Positions 21,712 to 32,673 of a DNA stretch of 64,000 bases are shown here, in pieces; positions within the stretch are counted from its first letter, which is position 1; every line of letters starts with the position of its first letter. The DNA comes from Vitrella brassicaformis. Taxonomy: Eukaryota > Sar > Vitrellaceae. Under the pieces are notes generated by a model. It was not told where the DNA came from. It did no database searches and worked only from the letters and a program-made list of their open reading frames with translations. Where the stretch lies: the NCBI GenBank assembly GCA_001179505.1, contig CDMY01000510.1:159536-223535 (forward strand), given 5' to 3'. Both the position numbers and the translations under genes were made by a program.

Positions 21712-23237
21712 ATGACGTTCGGTATCGCCTTCACCGTCGAATTAGCGGAGCAGTTCTTCATCCTCCACAACACGCTAAGATGCCTGTAAGCAAGCCAACA
21801 CGCACAAAGATGGCCGGGCCCTGCCTGTGTGTCCGCACTGTGTGTTCCCCGCGGTTGATTGCAGTCACGACGCCCCGCCATTGGCGTGGGATTGGTACGT
21901 GGGGACGTCAGGGCAGCAGTGGGCGGACAGGGGGATATTCGAGCACTCAGAGTCATACCAGCTGGAGCCGCCCGCAGGGCCAGCCGGAGAGAACTTGGCA
22001 CTAGGTGACCGACCGCCTGAACGGCTGGCTGGACCACTGTGCGGGGGCGCTTCGCATTGGTGATGGCGTGATTGTCTTTGTTTGAGTCAGGTCATGAGGA
22101 TGCACTGAAGGCGACACAAGCGTGGTGAGGGCGAGATGGGATGGGATGGCATTGACACGGCATGGAATGAGTGTGTCTGACAGGTACGATGAGGTGGAGC
22201 AGTGGACGCCAGGCAGCGGCTTCTCATCAGGCACGGGGCACTTGTGAGCAACGAAAGGCACTCACACAGATCGATCACACACACATAGACACACACACCC
22301 CCAATGGCATACACATACACGTACCCCTTGGCAGCACGGCGATGGTGTGGAAGGGCGCCAAGTCGTTTGGCTGTGGCGTCAAGACCGATTCATCGCGGGG
22401 CGGCACGCTGTACGTCTGCCGATACAAGGGCGATGACGAGCTGGGCAAGAACACACCCAACATGCGTAAGCGACAAGGGAAGGCATCGATGGATGGATGG
22501 ATGGACGGGCGTGCGTCGGTTGGCCTGCACTGCAATGCACTGCAGAGGGCTACTTTGACGAGATGGTTCAGGAGAGGAACCCTGACAAGACCGAAGAGGC
22601 GTGCCGGCAGCAGACTGAGGAGGAATGGGGTATGCCCTGCACACCCACCACACACAACCAACACACAACCAACACACACAACCATCTCTCCCCTCCCTCA
22701 TCATTGTGCTGTCTGTCGGTCCTTCTGTGTTCATTCAGTGAAGCTGCTGGAGGCGGGCATAGGGGTGCCACCGTCCCTGAGCACCTTCGAGCAGAACATG
22801 CTCTCGCCCCTCCGCACAGCAGACGCGTGTGCGGGCACAGGCGTCACACCACAGACTTGTGTCAATCTCAACCTCCGACTGAAGAAGTACCGGACGACCT
22901 TCGAGCCTCTCTGCGCGTCGGACGATCCGCCAGAGAAGGGGTGCGGCACACTGGGGGAGATGTGCTGCCTGAGGTGCAACCTCAACGGCAACGATCCTGA
23001 GTACACCGAATGCCCAGCAGGTCAGTCAGTCACCAAACTGCTTTTCTGGATGGATGGATGGATTGGGGGTGCCCTGTTTGTGTGTCTGTGTGTGTGTGTG
23101 CAGGTGAGAAGGGTCTTCCGACAGAGCCCAGTGAGCACTTCAGTGAGGAGGAGTGGGAGCGGATCATCGGCGAGATAGGGCGGGGGGAAGGAAAACTGCG
23201 GCACATTGACCTGCGGCAACCTGCACCGCTCTCCTGA
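21712..23237 (+). CDS. CAP (SCP/PR-1-like) domain protein
   Basis: About 319 residues, exons 21712-21785, 21865-22059, 22184-22243, 22335-22465, 22546-22629, 22739-23020, 23104-23237. CAP features in order: FILHNTLR (helix 1 HNxxR), QWADRGIFEHSES (second-helix histidine), GENLALG, WYDEV spliced across the second intron, GTGHFTAMVWKG (the HFTxxVW strand carrying the fourth tetrad residue), FGCGV and LYVCRYKG. A Cys-rich C-terminal region (CAGTGVTPQTC, GCGTLGEMCCLRC, ECPAG) with likely disulphides follows. The donor after GCATTG at 22059 is chosen because it alone restores HWYDEV. CAP proteins are usually secreted; the first exon has only a weak hydrophobic stretch, so a signal exon may be missing. 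Its stop codon overlaps the 28-nt repeated element. Confidence 0.87.
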
Positions 23238-23262
23238 CGGAGGAAATTGACCAACCAAGGAG
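23235..23262 (+). repeat. 28-nt post-stop element, copy 2
   Basis: Begins with the TGA stop codon of the CAP gene and is identical over 28 nt to 7186-7213. Both copies run into GGGA/GAGA purine tracts. Confidence 0.75.
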
Positions 23263-24275
23263 AGAGGGAGGGAGAGAGGGAGGGAGAGAGGGAGGGATGG
23301 AGGGGGGAGGCGGGCAATGCTGCCCCGCCCCGTTGGTCATTTTTGCGGTGCGTTGGCGTAGTCCTTTTTCGTCTCCTTTTGGTCAAGCGGTCAGGCAGGC
23401 AGTGTCCCACAAACGTGTCTGTCTTTTGGACACGGCTTGGCTTGAATTCAATGTCGATAGACCTCACCCACCACACACACACACACACATGGTCACAGTG
23501 TCTGTCATGCTCACGTGACGTGCAAACACCACCAAGAGAGTGAGGGAGAGAGGGCGAGGGATGATGGTTTTTCGTAGGTGTCAGTCAGTCATTTCATGTC
23601 GGTCGTCCGTCCGTTTGGTTTTTCCGTGCACACGTGCGTACAGTCCACTTTTTGGTGAGTCGACCCTCTCCATCCTTGTCACACATCGCTGTCTGTCTGC
23701 CTACCTGCCTACCAGGTGTCAGTCAATTCGAGCCTTTCTCCTCTCATTGATTGTGTTGTATAGCCCATATTTCCCCCCCATGGCCCCCTCCCCCTCCCAC
23801 CTCCATCTGTCTCACTCACTTGTCTGTCTGTGTAAGGTTGGTTGACACGCCGATCGGATCCATCATCAGTGGGGGCTGGGTGGGTGGGGGGGAAAGCCGA
23901 CTGTCGTCCGACAGGCCGACATGTACAGTACAGGGCATTCACTCGCTGACTCACTCACTGACTCACTCCCTCACTCACTCAGTCACTGCATTTATACGGA
24001 CGGCCCTTGTCGTGGTGTTGTCATGTTTGGTCTGATTTGGTAGTCAATTGTAGCCGGCCGATTCCGCCCAACAGAACAAACGACACACACGTACAATCAA
24101 TGGCTTAGCAGACAGAGACAGAATGACTCGATGGCCCAGGTCCAAATGTCTGTATGTCCAAATGCACACACGTACACGTCTGCCTATCACACAAACACAA
24201 ACACCATCAGCGGAGGGAGACAAAGGGGCACATAGCATAGCCATCCATACCATCATCCACCATACGACTGGCTGG
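23238..24275. other. Convergent intergenic region, no gene seen
   Basis: 1.04 kb between convergent stops. Contains a GGGA tract (23262-23300), a CA run near 23475, GTCA/GTCAGTCA repeats and ACTC repeats near 23945-23985. No supported exon on either strand. Confidence 0.55.
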
Positions 24276-25594
24276 CTATCTCCACGCAGCAATCACCATA
24301 GCAGCCACACTTATCATCCCAACCACAGGGGAGAGGGCGCCAATCCGCCGTGTGGCCGCGTCAGGCGGCTGCTGCAGTGCCTCATTGCAGGGGTAGTCGA
24401 GCAGCCCGTCCTGCATCCCGCCGTAGGGCATGCAGTTGCCCGTCCCCTCAGGGTCACACTTGCACACAAACGGGTAGTCGTCAGGGATGACTATCGTATA
24501 CCCCAAAAGCGCCCCCGTCGCGCCACTCGCAAGACCTCCAAGAGCTCCGGCAAGTGAGCCGATAATCTTGGACTGAGATTGCGATTGAGACTGTGATTGC
24601 GACTTGGCGGCCAGCTGAGACCCCACTTGTGCGAGAGCACCGCTTCCTCTGCTCTCTGCCCTTCTCTCATTGTTGCCTGACGACGATATGCCGTCGAATG
24701 CCGGGCCGAGCACGCCGCCCGGGCCGCCCCAGTAGTCGGCCGCAATGGCGTAGTACCGGTTGTGCCTTCCCCTTCTGGCGCGGTTTCGGTAGTGCCGTCT
24801 CCGGGGTAAAAATGCGCCGTGCCTTGTCCGCTGACGGAAGAAAGATGACGTGTCGTTGAAGGAGAAGAGGTCACGCAGTCGGAGGACTGACAGAACGAAC
24901 AGAGAGAGACACAGAGTGCGTGGATCGGTCCGGTTCCAGCCACAAATGGGCAGTAAGAATGAATGTTGTGTCGGTGTGTCTCTGTCTCGTGTCGCTCTTG
25001 CTTACATGAGGGGAGGGATAGAGACAGCCTCTGGCTCCACTGCTCCTCGGCGTCGACAGGCTGCGGCATGGCCGGCCCCACCTGCCCAGATGCGTCGATG
25101 AACGCCTGACCAATGGCAGGAGCCGGCGCACGGCCGTCGTTCCAGCCAAAATCCTGCTGCTGTGTGCTGCGATGGGTCGTCCATGAAGGGGCTTGCTGGT
25201 GGGGGTGGTACGGGGCTGAAGTCAACCGATGAGGCGAAGTTGAGTAGCCCCAATGTCAGCTGACGAGTCCCTGATAGTGAGAGAAATAAAGGGATACCAA
25301 GCATGCGTGTGTCCTAGGATGGTTGGTTGCAGTGAGGGATGCATGGTCGCAGTAAGTACCTATTTTGGGGTACAGCGGGGCGTACTCATGGTCCCTGGTG
25401 CTGCCCAGGTCCCTGTCCAGCGACACTGCTGTGCTCATCCCCACCCCTGCAATGCGTTGCAAACAACCACACAACAACAACAGGAGAGGGAGTCGACGTA
25501 CTTGCAGTGCAGTGGCCGTCTGCTTTGTGTGTGGCTGGAGGGGCTGCTCACTCTGAGTGAGGAGAGCCGTGAAGAAGAGGACGAAGGACGCCAT
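24276..25594 (-). CDS. Secretory-pathway protein with SQ repeat and Gly-zipper helix, unknown function
   Basis: 316 residues from four exons, 25552-25594, 25360-25446, 25006-25215, 24276-24886. The acceptor at 25216 is the only one that keeps the third exon open into the fourth. Residues 1-14 (MASFVLFFTALLTQ) look like a signal peptide. The centre is Pro/Gln-rich, then basic (RRRHYRNRARRGRHNRYY), followed by a SQSQSQSQSQSK run, a Gly-zipper hydrophobic segment IGSLAGALGGLASGATGALL, a short Cys-containing region VCKCDPEGTGNC ... YPCNEAL and a hydrophobic C-terminus SPVVGMISVAAMVIAAWR that could be a membrane anchor or GPI signal. No family recognised. Divergent from the SDR gene with 92 bp between starts. 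Confidence 0.65.
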
Positions 25595-25686
25595 TCGAGG
25601 AGTCACCTGTTTCGTGCGAGCTAGTAAGCCCCGGAGGAGGAGCCCAAAGATCTGCTCTGAAAAAGGCAGCGCTGCATCAAGCAACG
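25595..25686. promoter_or_regulatory. 92-bp divergent promoter
   Basis: Shared spacer between the opposed start codons of the secretory-protein gene and the SDR gene. No motif recognised; it is the shortest divergent spacer in the window. Confidence 0.45.
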
Positions 25687-26952
25687 ATGGGAGATCGCGA
25701 ATACATCATCACAGGCGGCTATTGCCACCCCCCGTCAGACCCGGCGTCCAGCACTCACGCCCGAAGCCGCTTCAAAGGCAAGTCCATCATCGTCACAGGA
25801 GGCGCCGGCAACTTCGGCAAGGCATGCGCCCTTCGCATGGCGTCAGAGGGCGCTAAAGTCGCCCTGTTCGACCTGGTGGACCCCAGCAAGGCCAAGGAAG
25901 AGATCCAAGCATCGAACCCCGGCTGCACCGTCTTGGGTGTGCAGTGCGACGTGACAAAGAACGATGAGGTCGAGAGGGCGGTGGCGAGCGTGAAAGAGGC
26001 GTTCGGGCGGGTAGACTACCTGTTCAACAACGCGGGCTACCAGGGGGCGTTCAGGCCGCTGCCCGACTACCCCCCTGACGACTTCCGGAGGGTGCTGGAC
26101 ATCAACGTGTCGGGCGTCTTCCACGTGCTGCGGGCCGTGAGTAATGTCATGAAGAGCCAGGAGCCACAAGGTCGCCCACCCACACAAGGAGGGAGAGCGA
26201 GGAATGGACCGATTGTGTGTGTGTGTGTGATGGGTGGTTGTTCTGCGTCAGGTGGCTCGATAGTTCAGACGGCGAGCATGGCGGCTCACTCCGGCCCGCC
26301 CAACATGGTGGCATACGGCTCCTCAAAGGCTGCTGTCCACCACATGACACGAATCGCCGCCAAGGTGGGCCGGTGGGCAAATACCGACGCTCCCCACGCG
26401 CCATCAGCTGACTGTGTGTGTGGGTGGGTGGGTGGGTGGGTGTGCGTGTGTCAGGACCTGGCCCCCCACGACATCCGTGTCAACTCAGTTTCGCCTGCGT
26501 TCACCGGTCCTGGCTTCATGTGGACGCGGCAGGTGGAGCTGCAGGCCGAGGCGGGGTCGATACACTATGGTCAGTCAGTCGCGATGGATGGAGCCAACTC
26601 CCACCACACCACACAAAGAGAGCCATCCATCCATCCATCCATCCAGCCTGTGTATGTGTGTGTGTGTCAGATAAGGACCCCAAGGTCGTTGCACAGCAGA
26701 TGATCGGATCAACACCCCTGAGGAGGTGGGTCGAAGTGACACACACACACACACACACACACACAGAGAGAGAGAGAAAGAGGGAGAGACATTGCAAGTG
26801 TGTTGCTATATCATGAACGTGCGTGTGTGTGCGTTTGCGCGCACAGGTATGGTTCTGTTGACGAGGTGATCGGCCCCGTGACCTTCCTGCTGAGTGACGA
26901 CGCCTCATACCTCACCGGGATCGATATCCAAGTCACGGGCGGGATGAACTAA
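25687..26952 (+). CDS. Classical short-chain dehydrogenase/reductase (SDR)
   Basis: NAD(P)-dependent oxidoreductase, 290 residues, exons 25687-26170, 26252-26364, 26455-26569, 26671-26725, 26847-26952. Rossmann motif IIVTGGAGNFGKACALRMA (TGxxxGxG), CDVTKNDEVERAV, NNAGYQGAF, INVSGVFHVLRAV, catalytic serine in GGSIVQTASMAA, YGSSKAAVHH (YxxxK), IRVNSVSPAFTGPGF and a C-terminal ASYLTGIDIQVTGGMN. An Asp (LFDLVD) after the second strand favours NAD over NADP. The N-terminus has about 30 extra residues before the fold. Substrate cannot be told from sequence. All four introns contain GT or CA repeats and splice in phase. Confidence 0.93.
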
Positions 26953-28089
26953 CTGATCAGCTGACGGACTGACGCACCCACCTGTTGCCGAGAGAGAGAG
27001 AGAGACAGACAGCCAGCCGATGCGATGTCCCGTTTTCTGTCCACTTTGTGTATCTGTTGTGTCTTCCCATGCACTCACTGCACGTGTATGTGTATGTGTA
27101 TGTGTGTGTGTGAGTGAGGCGGTAATTCATCATTCATTCGCGAGGGCAGCCCAGCCTGGTAGAGAGAGAGAGAGAGAGAGAAAGAGAGGTCTGTCGTGTC
27201 GTGTGGGAGTGAGGTCTTTATGTGGCGGTCGGCTTGCGGCGAAGGAAGGCATGTGTCTGTCTGAGATGCGAGGCTGGACGGGATGGCCAGTCGCTTCTGT
27301 TGCGATCCAGCAGACGCGGTTCACCCTCCACCCACCCACGTGTCAGTGACAGGTGCTGCATGCCTCTGTGATTCGTGATTTCAGTGGCCAAGCTGAGGGC
27401 GTTCCGGTTTCCGTGTTATGTGTGTGCGGAGCGGCATGTGTGGTGCTCTCGTTGGTCTGATGCGTGTATCTGTTTACGAGGAAGACCTGCAGGGTGGGTC
27501 GCATCTGCTGTCCAGCAGATGCGGGTCGCCGTGCCGGTGGCCGCCGTTGACAGATTCATGACATCAAGACAAAGTGACCGATGAGGGACTGTGGACACAC
27601 ACGAGTGAGACACAAATCAAACTGAATCAGGCAGGGAGAATGGGCATTCAAGAGATCAGTCATGCGTGGGCAGATCTGCAGAAGTCTTGCCATTCGATCA
27701 TACACACACACACACACACACACACATGCACCTACACATCCGTCGGCTCACCTTCCGCCCACCCCTCTGTGCCCGTGTCTGCACAGCAGTTTTTCAGTCT
27801 GCAGACGATGGTTCTGCCCGTTGTTTTTCTCGGGCTTCTCAGCTGTTGCTATAGCTATTCAGCTCCATTCTTTAAGCGGTCGCGTCACTCGCAATGGAGA
27901 GAGAAGAGAGAGGTCTCACGAATGAATGGCATACACAAGAGAGAGAGACACGGTCAGTGAGTGACACAGAACATCGGTACGTGGCTAGCTATCTATGTAT
28001 TTACAATGGCGGCCGCACCGCCCCCGTGTCTGGTGTCTGCCTGTCCATCTCATCTATCTTATCTATCCACGTGCGCTTGTCTCTATCAG
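26953..28089. other. Convergent intergenic region, microsatellite-rich
   Basis: 1.14 kb between the SDR stop and the last RFC5 exon. Holds GA runs (26990-27006, 27160-27190), GTAT/GT repeats near 27090-27115 and a CA run 27702-27725. Reading frames here derive from these repeats and show no protein features. Confidence 0.55.
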
Positions 28090-28622
28090 CTACGCCTTGG
28101 TCTTCTCTATCGCGTTCCTCGCAAGGTGGAAATGCCCAACCAACGCACCCAACTGCACACACACACACACACAAACACGCACGCACACACACACGCACAC
28201 ACGCACACAGAGCACCACCGACATATGAGAGGCCTCCCAGTGTCGGCCTGCGCGAGTGGGCGCGTGCCTGTGTCTTCTCCGTTGCGCCCTTGGCGAGGGC
28301 CGCCCTGATGTCGCCATACACAGCACACACACATGACGACGGTGTGTGTGTGGTGTGCTGTCTGGTGGATGGGGGCTCACTCACTCTATCTCGGACAGGC
28401 TTGAGAAGAGGGGGAGTCGGGCCGTGTTGGGCATCTGGGTGCGGGACAGCTTCTCAAACACCCCTAATTACCCACACGACCGACACGACTCATAGAGGCA
28501 CGCAGGGCAGGGCAGGGCGGTGTCAGTGTGTGTGTGTGTGTGGTGGCCTGACCCTGAATGACGTCAGTGAGGGCATAGCCGCACCGCGCACACACCGCAT
28601 CGATGTCTGACCAACGACACAT

Positions 28623-28660
<38 letters not shown>

Positions 28661-30998
28661 CAGAAGATCAGTCCTCGTTGCCTTTGCGAGTGTGTGTGTG
28701 TGTGTGAGTCACCTGTAAATGCGTCCGAGAACGTCTTGGTCATGAGTGTGTCGAACATGCTGTCGATGTCCGTCTGCAGGGGCGTCCCTGACCACACACA
28801 CGCACACGCACACACCCGCCCATCACACAGGTCGAGGAACTTTCCGCTGCCTCGCCCACATGGATATACCTGTGGTGAGGTACACCGCATTCTCGTCGAT
28901 GCGATCGAAGGCCATGGAGGCCGCCTGACACACACACACCCAGACACCGTCAGAGAGCAGATTGAGTGGATGGATGGATGGATGTGGTGGCAAGCGAAGC
29001 GGCCTGTCCTGTCCACCTGCATAATGTTGAGGACGCGACGCATGTCGCCGCCGCCGATTTTGATGAGGGCTTGAAGGCCGTCCTCGGGGATGGTGAGCCT
29101 GGCAGTCAGTCAGTCAGTCAGTCGGGCGCACACACAGAGAGAGAGAGAGAGTGAGTGTGACAACACGGTTCCCCCCCTCCCTCTCTCTCTCCCTCCCTCT
29201 CTGCCAGCCCACCCACTTTTCCTCAGCTGCGATGTAGTCGATCCGGCCGCGCACGTCGTCATCAGCCAGGGGGCCGAACCGGAATCTGACAGACAGAAGG
29301 CAAGCAGACAGACAGACAGACACACAGACATTAGGCGTCTGTCTGTGTGTGTGTCAGCCTGCCTACTTGGTGCATCGCGACTGGAGTGCGGGTATGATCT
29401 TCTGCACATAGTTGCATATCAGACCGAAACGGGCGTGCGCCGAGTACTGCTCGATGACTTTGAGACACAGACAGACAGACAGACAGACAGGCGCACAGAC
29501 AGACAGCGCACGGACAAGCCGTTCGTTCATGTGTTGTGTTGGTGGGGTGGTGGTCGGTTTGTGTGTGTGGGGGGGGGGGGGGGGNNNNNNNNNNNNNNNN
29601 NNNNNNNNNNNNNNNNNNNNNNNNNNNNNNNNNNNNNNNNNNNNNNNNNNNNNNNNNNNNNNNNNNNNNNNNNNNNNNNNNNNNNNNNNNNNNNNNNNNN
29701 NNNNNNNNNNNNNNNNNNNNNNNNNNNNNNNNNNNNNNNNNNNNNNNNNNNNNNNNNNNNNNNNNNNNNNNNNNNNNNNNNNNNNNNNNNNNNNNNNNNN
29801 NNNNNNNNNNNNNNNNNNNNNNNNNNNNNNNNNNNNNNNNNNNNNNNNNNNNNNNNNNNNNNNNNNNNNNNNNNNNNNNNNNNNGGGGGGGGGGGGGGGG
29901 GGGGTAAGCCAAGCCCCCGACAGACTTCGTCTCATGGCGAACTGTGCCTGGTTGGTCATGCTGTCGGCCTCGTCGAGTATCACCATCTTCACCTGACCCG
30001 CCTCACTGACAGACACATCACACACATCACACCATACACACACTCACACAAACTGACTGCCTGATTGACTGATTCAAGTGGCCCGTGTGTGGCTCGCTCG
30101 ACTCTGACTGACCGTTTGAAGGAAATGGTTTGCTGGGCGACGAAGGTCTTGATCTCGTTCCGCACGACGTCGATGCCGCGGGCGTCTGAGGCATTCAGCT
30201 CCAGCACCATCGACTTGTAGCGATTCCCATACATCTCCTGCAGCCAGCAGCAACACAACACACTGGATGGATGGATGGATGGAACCACCACACACACACA
30301 CACGCGCGCGCGCTCACAGCACTCACTGCTCAACCAACCAACCTACCAACCTTTGCACAGGCCAGAATGGTGGATGTCTTGCCGGTGCCTGCACACACCA
30401 CACCCGAGAGCATCTCTCCCCGTGCACGGCCGCCTCTCTGTGTGTGTGTACCATACCAGGCGGTCCGTGTAGCAGCATGTGTGGCAGACGGTTCGAGTCA
30501 ACCAACTTGCGAACTGAACACACACTCACACGCACACAGACGATTACTGCCCGCTCGTCGAGTGCTGTGGTATGATGGTCGGTTCCCTCCCTCACTGGTG
30601 GTGATGATGTCCTTGTGCGCCACGAGGTCCCCGAGGGTCTTCGGGCGGTACTTCTCCACCTGACATCATCCTCAGCGGGCCAGCCACAATAGATAGATGA
30701 GTTGTGCGGTGTGCGCGTCATCCGTCTGTCTGTCTGTCTGTCGGGCGTAGCGTACCCACGGCAGCACTTCCATGCCTCCGACCGTCTGAGCAGCCGCCTT
30801 CAGATCTGCCGCTGCTGCTGCCCCATGCTCCTGCAAACATCCAGACATCCAGATATCTGGATGCGGTGCATTCGTCGGCATGCATGGCATGCCAGGCTCT
30901 CTCTCGTGCGTGTGTGTGTGTTTGCTCGTGTGGTGTCTGACCTGGTCCTCCATGTCGTGGTCACCGTGGTCATCATGCATGATCTCGTCCTCGTCCAT
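28090..30998 (-). CDS. RFC5: Replication factor C small subunit, RFC5-like
   Basis: Subunit of the RFC clamp loader that opens PCNA on primed DNA. 381 residues in 16 exons: 30942-30998, 30756-30830, 30596-30659, 30457-30513, 30351-30388, 30113-30237, 29926-30005, 29367-29457, 29217-29285, 29017-29098, 28870-28924, 28713-28787, 28553-28606, 28385-28463, 28223-28304, 28090-28152; every phase closes. Motifs: VEKYRPKTLGDLVAH, Walker A GPPGTGKTS (split between two exons), LELNASDARGIDVVR, Walker B VILDEADSMT, SRC sensor/arginine finger in IPALQSRCTKFRFGPL, GGGDMRRVLNIMQ, and a C-terminal collar LGALVGHFHLARNAIEKTKA matching the end of eukaryotic RFC5. The N-terminal extension is acidic and His/Asp-rich. 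The intron between 29457 and 29926 contains the 300-N gap, which does not touch coding sequence. Confidence 0.95.
29585..29884. other. Assembly gap of 300 N flanked by poly-G
   Basis: Runs of 15 G on the left (29570-29584) and 20 G on the right (29885-29904) border exactly 300 N. The gap lies inside an RFC5 intron and probably reflects a homopolymer that could not be sequenced through; the true length is unknown. Confidence 0.98.
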
Positions 30999-31521
30999 CG
31001 TGATGGACTGAAAAGGTTTGGCAGAGATCCCAACCAAACTTCGCTGATATATCAGCTACAAAGCTACCAAGAGAAGCCGAAATGGCCTCAAAGCACGTCT
31101 AAGTTCGCAGGGCTTGAACCCTGCGACAGTGGGGCTGAGTGGTTTTTCCCATTGCAATTAAGTGCCCATGAAGGCTGGTGCCGCGCTCATCCGTAGCGTT
31201 GAAATGAAAGGGGACGACCAGACACCTCATCTACGTGTCTAACACGAAAGCAACAACCAACAAATGGCCTGAGACTACACACCTTCACACCAGAGCAACC
31301 GCATGGACATCCTATCCCAGTCGGCCAAAGCCCAAATTACATTCCCGTGAACACTGAAAACAAGAAGCTCATTCATGCAAACACCGGCACCCTGCTGCTG
31401 CAAACACCAGCACCCTGCTGCAAAAACAAGCAAAGAAACAAAGAGCGGACCTACAGACCACTCAAGTCAGGCAATATGCGCCAGTCACCGGACACACACA
31501 CATCTCTGTCCCCTCCCCCCC
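30999..31521. other. Spacer upstream of RFC5, with palindromic module
   Basis: 520 bp between the RFC5 start and the 3' end of the orphan gene. It contains the first copy of the 45-bp palindromic module (31093-31136) and a threefold repeat of CACCxGCACCCTGCTG around 31382-31425. No exon seen. Confidence 0.5.
31093..31136. repeat. Palindromic promoter module, copy 1
   Basis: 44 nt starting GCACGTCTAAG, with core arms TCGCAGGG and CCCTGCGA around CTTGAA, ending GTGGGGCT. It is about 95 bp upstream of the RFC5 ATG. Copy 2 is at 32829-32873, differing at a few positions only. A CCAAGAGAAGCC 12-mer lies nearby in both places, in opposite orientation. Confidence 0.85.
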
Positions 31522-32673
31522 TCATGCATGATATTCCACCGTCCCTCTGTTGATGACGGCATCGGCCAGGTCGAAGTGACTCAGCACGCCACGCCAGCGG
31601 GACACCGATGTGGGGAAGCGGTGAGCGAGCGGCTGAGACCGATCGCCAACAGACCGCTCGGTCGTCTGCAGAGAGATGTGGTTGCTGCACGTCACCCCTA
31701 GATAGGCAGCGACGTCCTCGTAGGGCCGGAAGCCGCTCACAACCACATGACGGCGGTCGTGTGGGTTGGTATCATTCAGGTTGCCGCCGTCGAGGCGGAA
31801 GTCCACAGCGATGGCCCCCTGCTGCTGCTCGCTGATGGGCTCAGTCAGCAGACGGCGATGGCGGTTGTCATCATCGCCGATGGGAGCAGCCAGCACGCAC
31901 CTTTCGCCCACCCCCCTATCATAGGGCCACCACCCGAGCATCGTGTCCAGGAGGAACGACGCGAATGAGCGGTAGAGTATGTTGCAGTCCCATCGGATGA
32001 CGGGATCGGTCGTCTTGTAGCCGATGCGATAGGGGTGGTTGGCCGGCAGCTCACTCAAGGGCACCACACGGAACGTGGTTCGATAGTCGATCGCCTGATA
32101 GATCCGATAGACACCGTTGTCACCGGCTCGCTGCAGCGCCAGGCTGTGTCCGTGGTAGGTGAGGCTGTGGCCGATGGCCTTGTAGAGCGCCATGGCGAGC
32201 GGCAGCTGGTGGAAGGCTGTCGGAGAGGGCAGTGCATCAGCCGACAGCCGCAGGGGCAGAGTGGAATTGGGTGTGAGCCGATAGATGGCGGCCAGCCGAA
32301 TAAACCGCCCCATCGCCCGCCACTCCTCGCCACTGCCCTGCTCCAGCAGGTAGACCAATCTCAAGCCGGCCTCCAGATCATCCCCAATGTCGAAGGCCAA
32401 CGCGTCCTCCAGCCCGAGACGACTGATGGCCTTGTTGATGTGCTTCTGGACGCCGTTGAGCAGGGTGCTGTTGACGGTCTCCGCAGTATGGCCCAGCAGC
32501 TCCTGTTGCCGAGTGCCGTTGACGATCTGTGAGCGGAGAGCGGCTCGTTTGGCACCGTCAATGACCATGCGGGCCATCTTGCTGATGGGCAATGACAGGT
32601 CAAAGAGGCCGGCGGGCTGGAAGAGCGGAGGGCTGGGGGGACGGGACGAGGGCGCTGCACCAGTGGGCTGCAT
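31522..32673 (-). CDS. Intronless orphan protein
   Basis: Single open frame of 383 codons from an ATG at 32673. Content is typical of a folded protein: a mixed helical first half (RLGLEDALAFDIGDDLEAGL, LVYLLEQG) and a strand-rich second half (YRIYQAIDYRTTFRVVPLSE, DPVIRWDCNILYRSFASFLL, GAIAVDFRLDGGNLND, RRHVVVSGFRPYEDVAAYLG). The first 25 residues are Pro/Ser-rich. No signal peptide, no TM helix and no family recognised. It is the only long gene in the window without introns; possible explanations are retroposition, horizontal transfer or a lineage-specific intronless gene. The palindromic module copy 2 lies about 155-200 bp upstream. Confidence 0.72.
   Translation of the reverse strand: MQPTGAAPSSRPPSPPLFQPAGLFDLSLPISKMARMVIDGAKRAALRSQIVNGTRQQELLGHTAETVNSTLLNGVQKHINKAISRLGLEDALAFDIGDDLEAGLRLVYLLEQGSGEEWRAMGRFIRLAAIYRLTPNSTLPLRLSADALPSPTAFHQLPLAMALYKAIGHSLTYHGHSLALQRAGDNGVYRIYQAIDYRTTFRVVPLSELPANHPYRIGYKTTDPVIRWDCNILYRSFASFLLDTMLGWWPYDRGVGERCVLAAPIGDDDNRHRRLLTEPISEQQQGAIAVDFRLDGGNLNDTNPHDRRHVVVSGFRPYEDVAAYLGVTCSNHISLQTTERSVGDRSQPLAHRFPTSVSRWRGVLSHFDLADAVINRGTVEYHA

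Noticed and set aside
26740-26800. CA/GA dinucleotide run considered as a regulatory repeat
   Set aside because: It lies inside an SDR intron and is one of many similar microsatellites, without specific features.
29536-29912. Open frames spanning the N block
   Set aside because: They are artefacts of reading through unknown bases and poly-G; the RFC5 exons on either side show that the area is an intron.
31093-31136. Palindrome read as the T-arm of a tRNA (GGTTCAAGCC on the minus strand)
   Set aside because: No matching 5' acceptor strand, D-arm or anticodon arm is found at the required distance, and copy 2 breaks the T-loop consensus.
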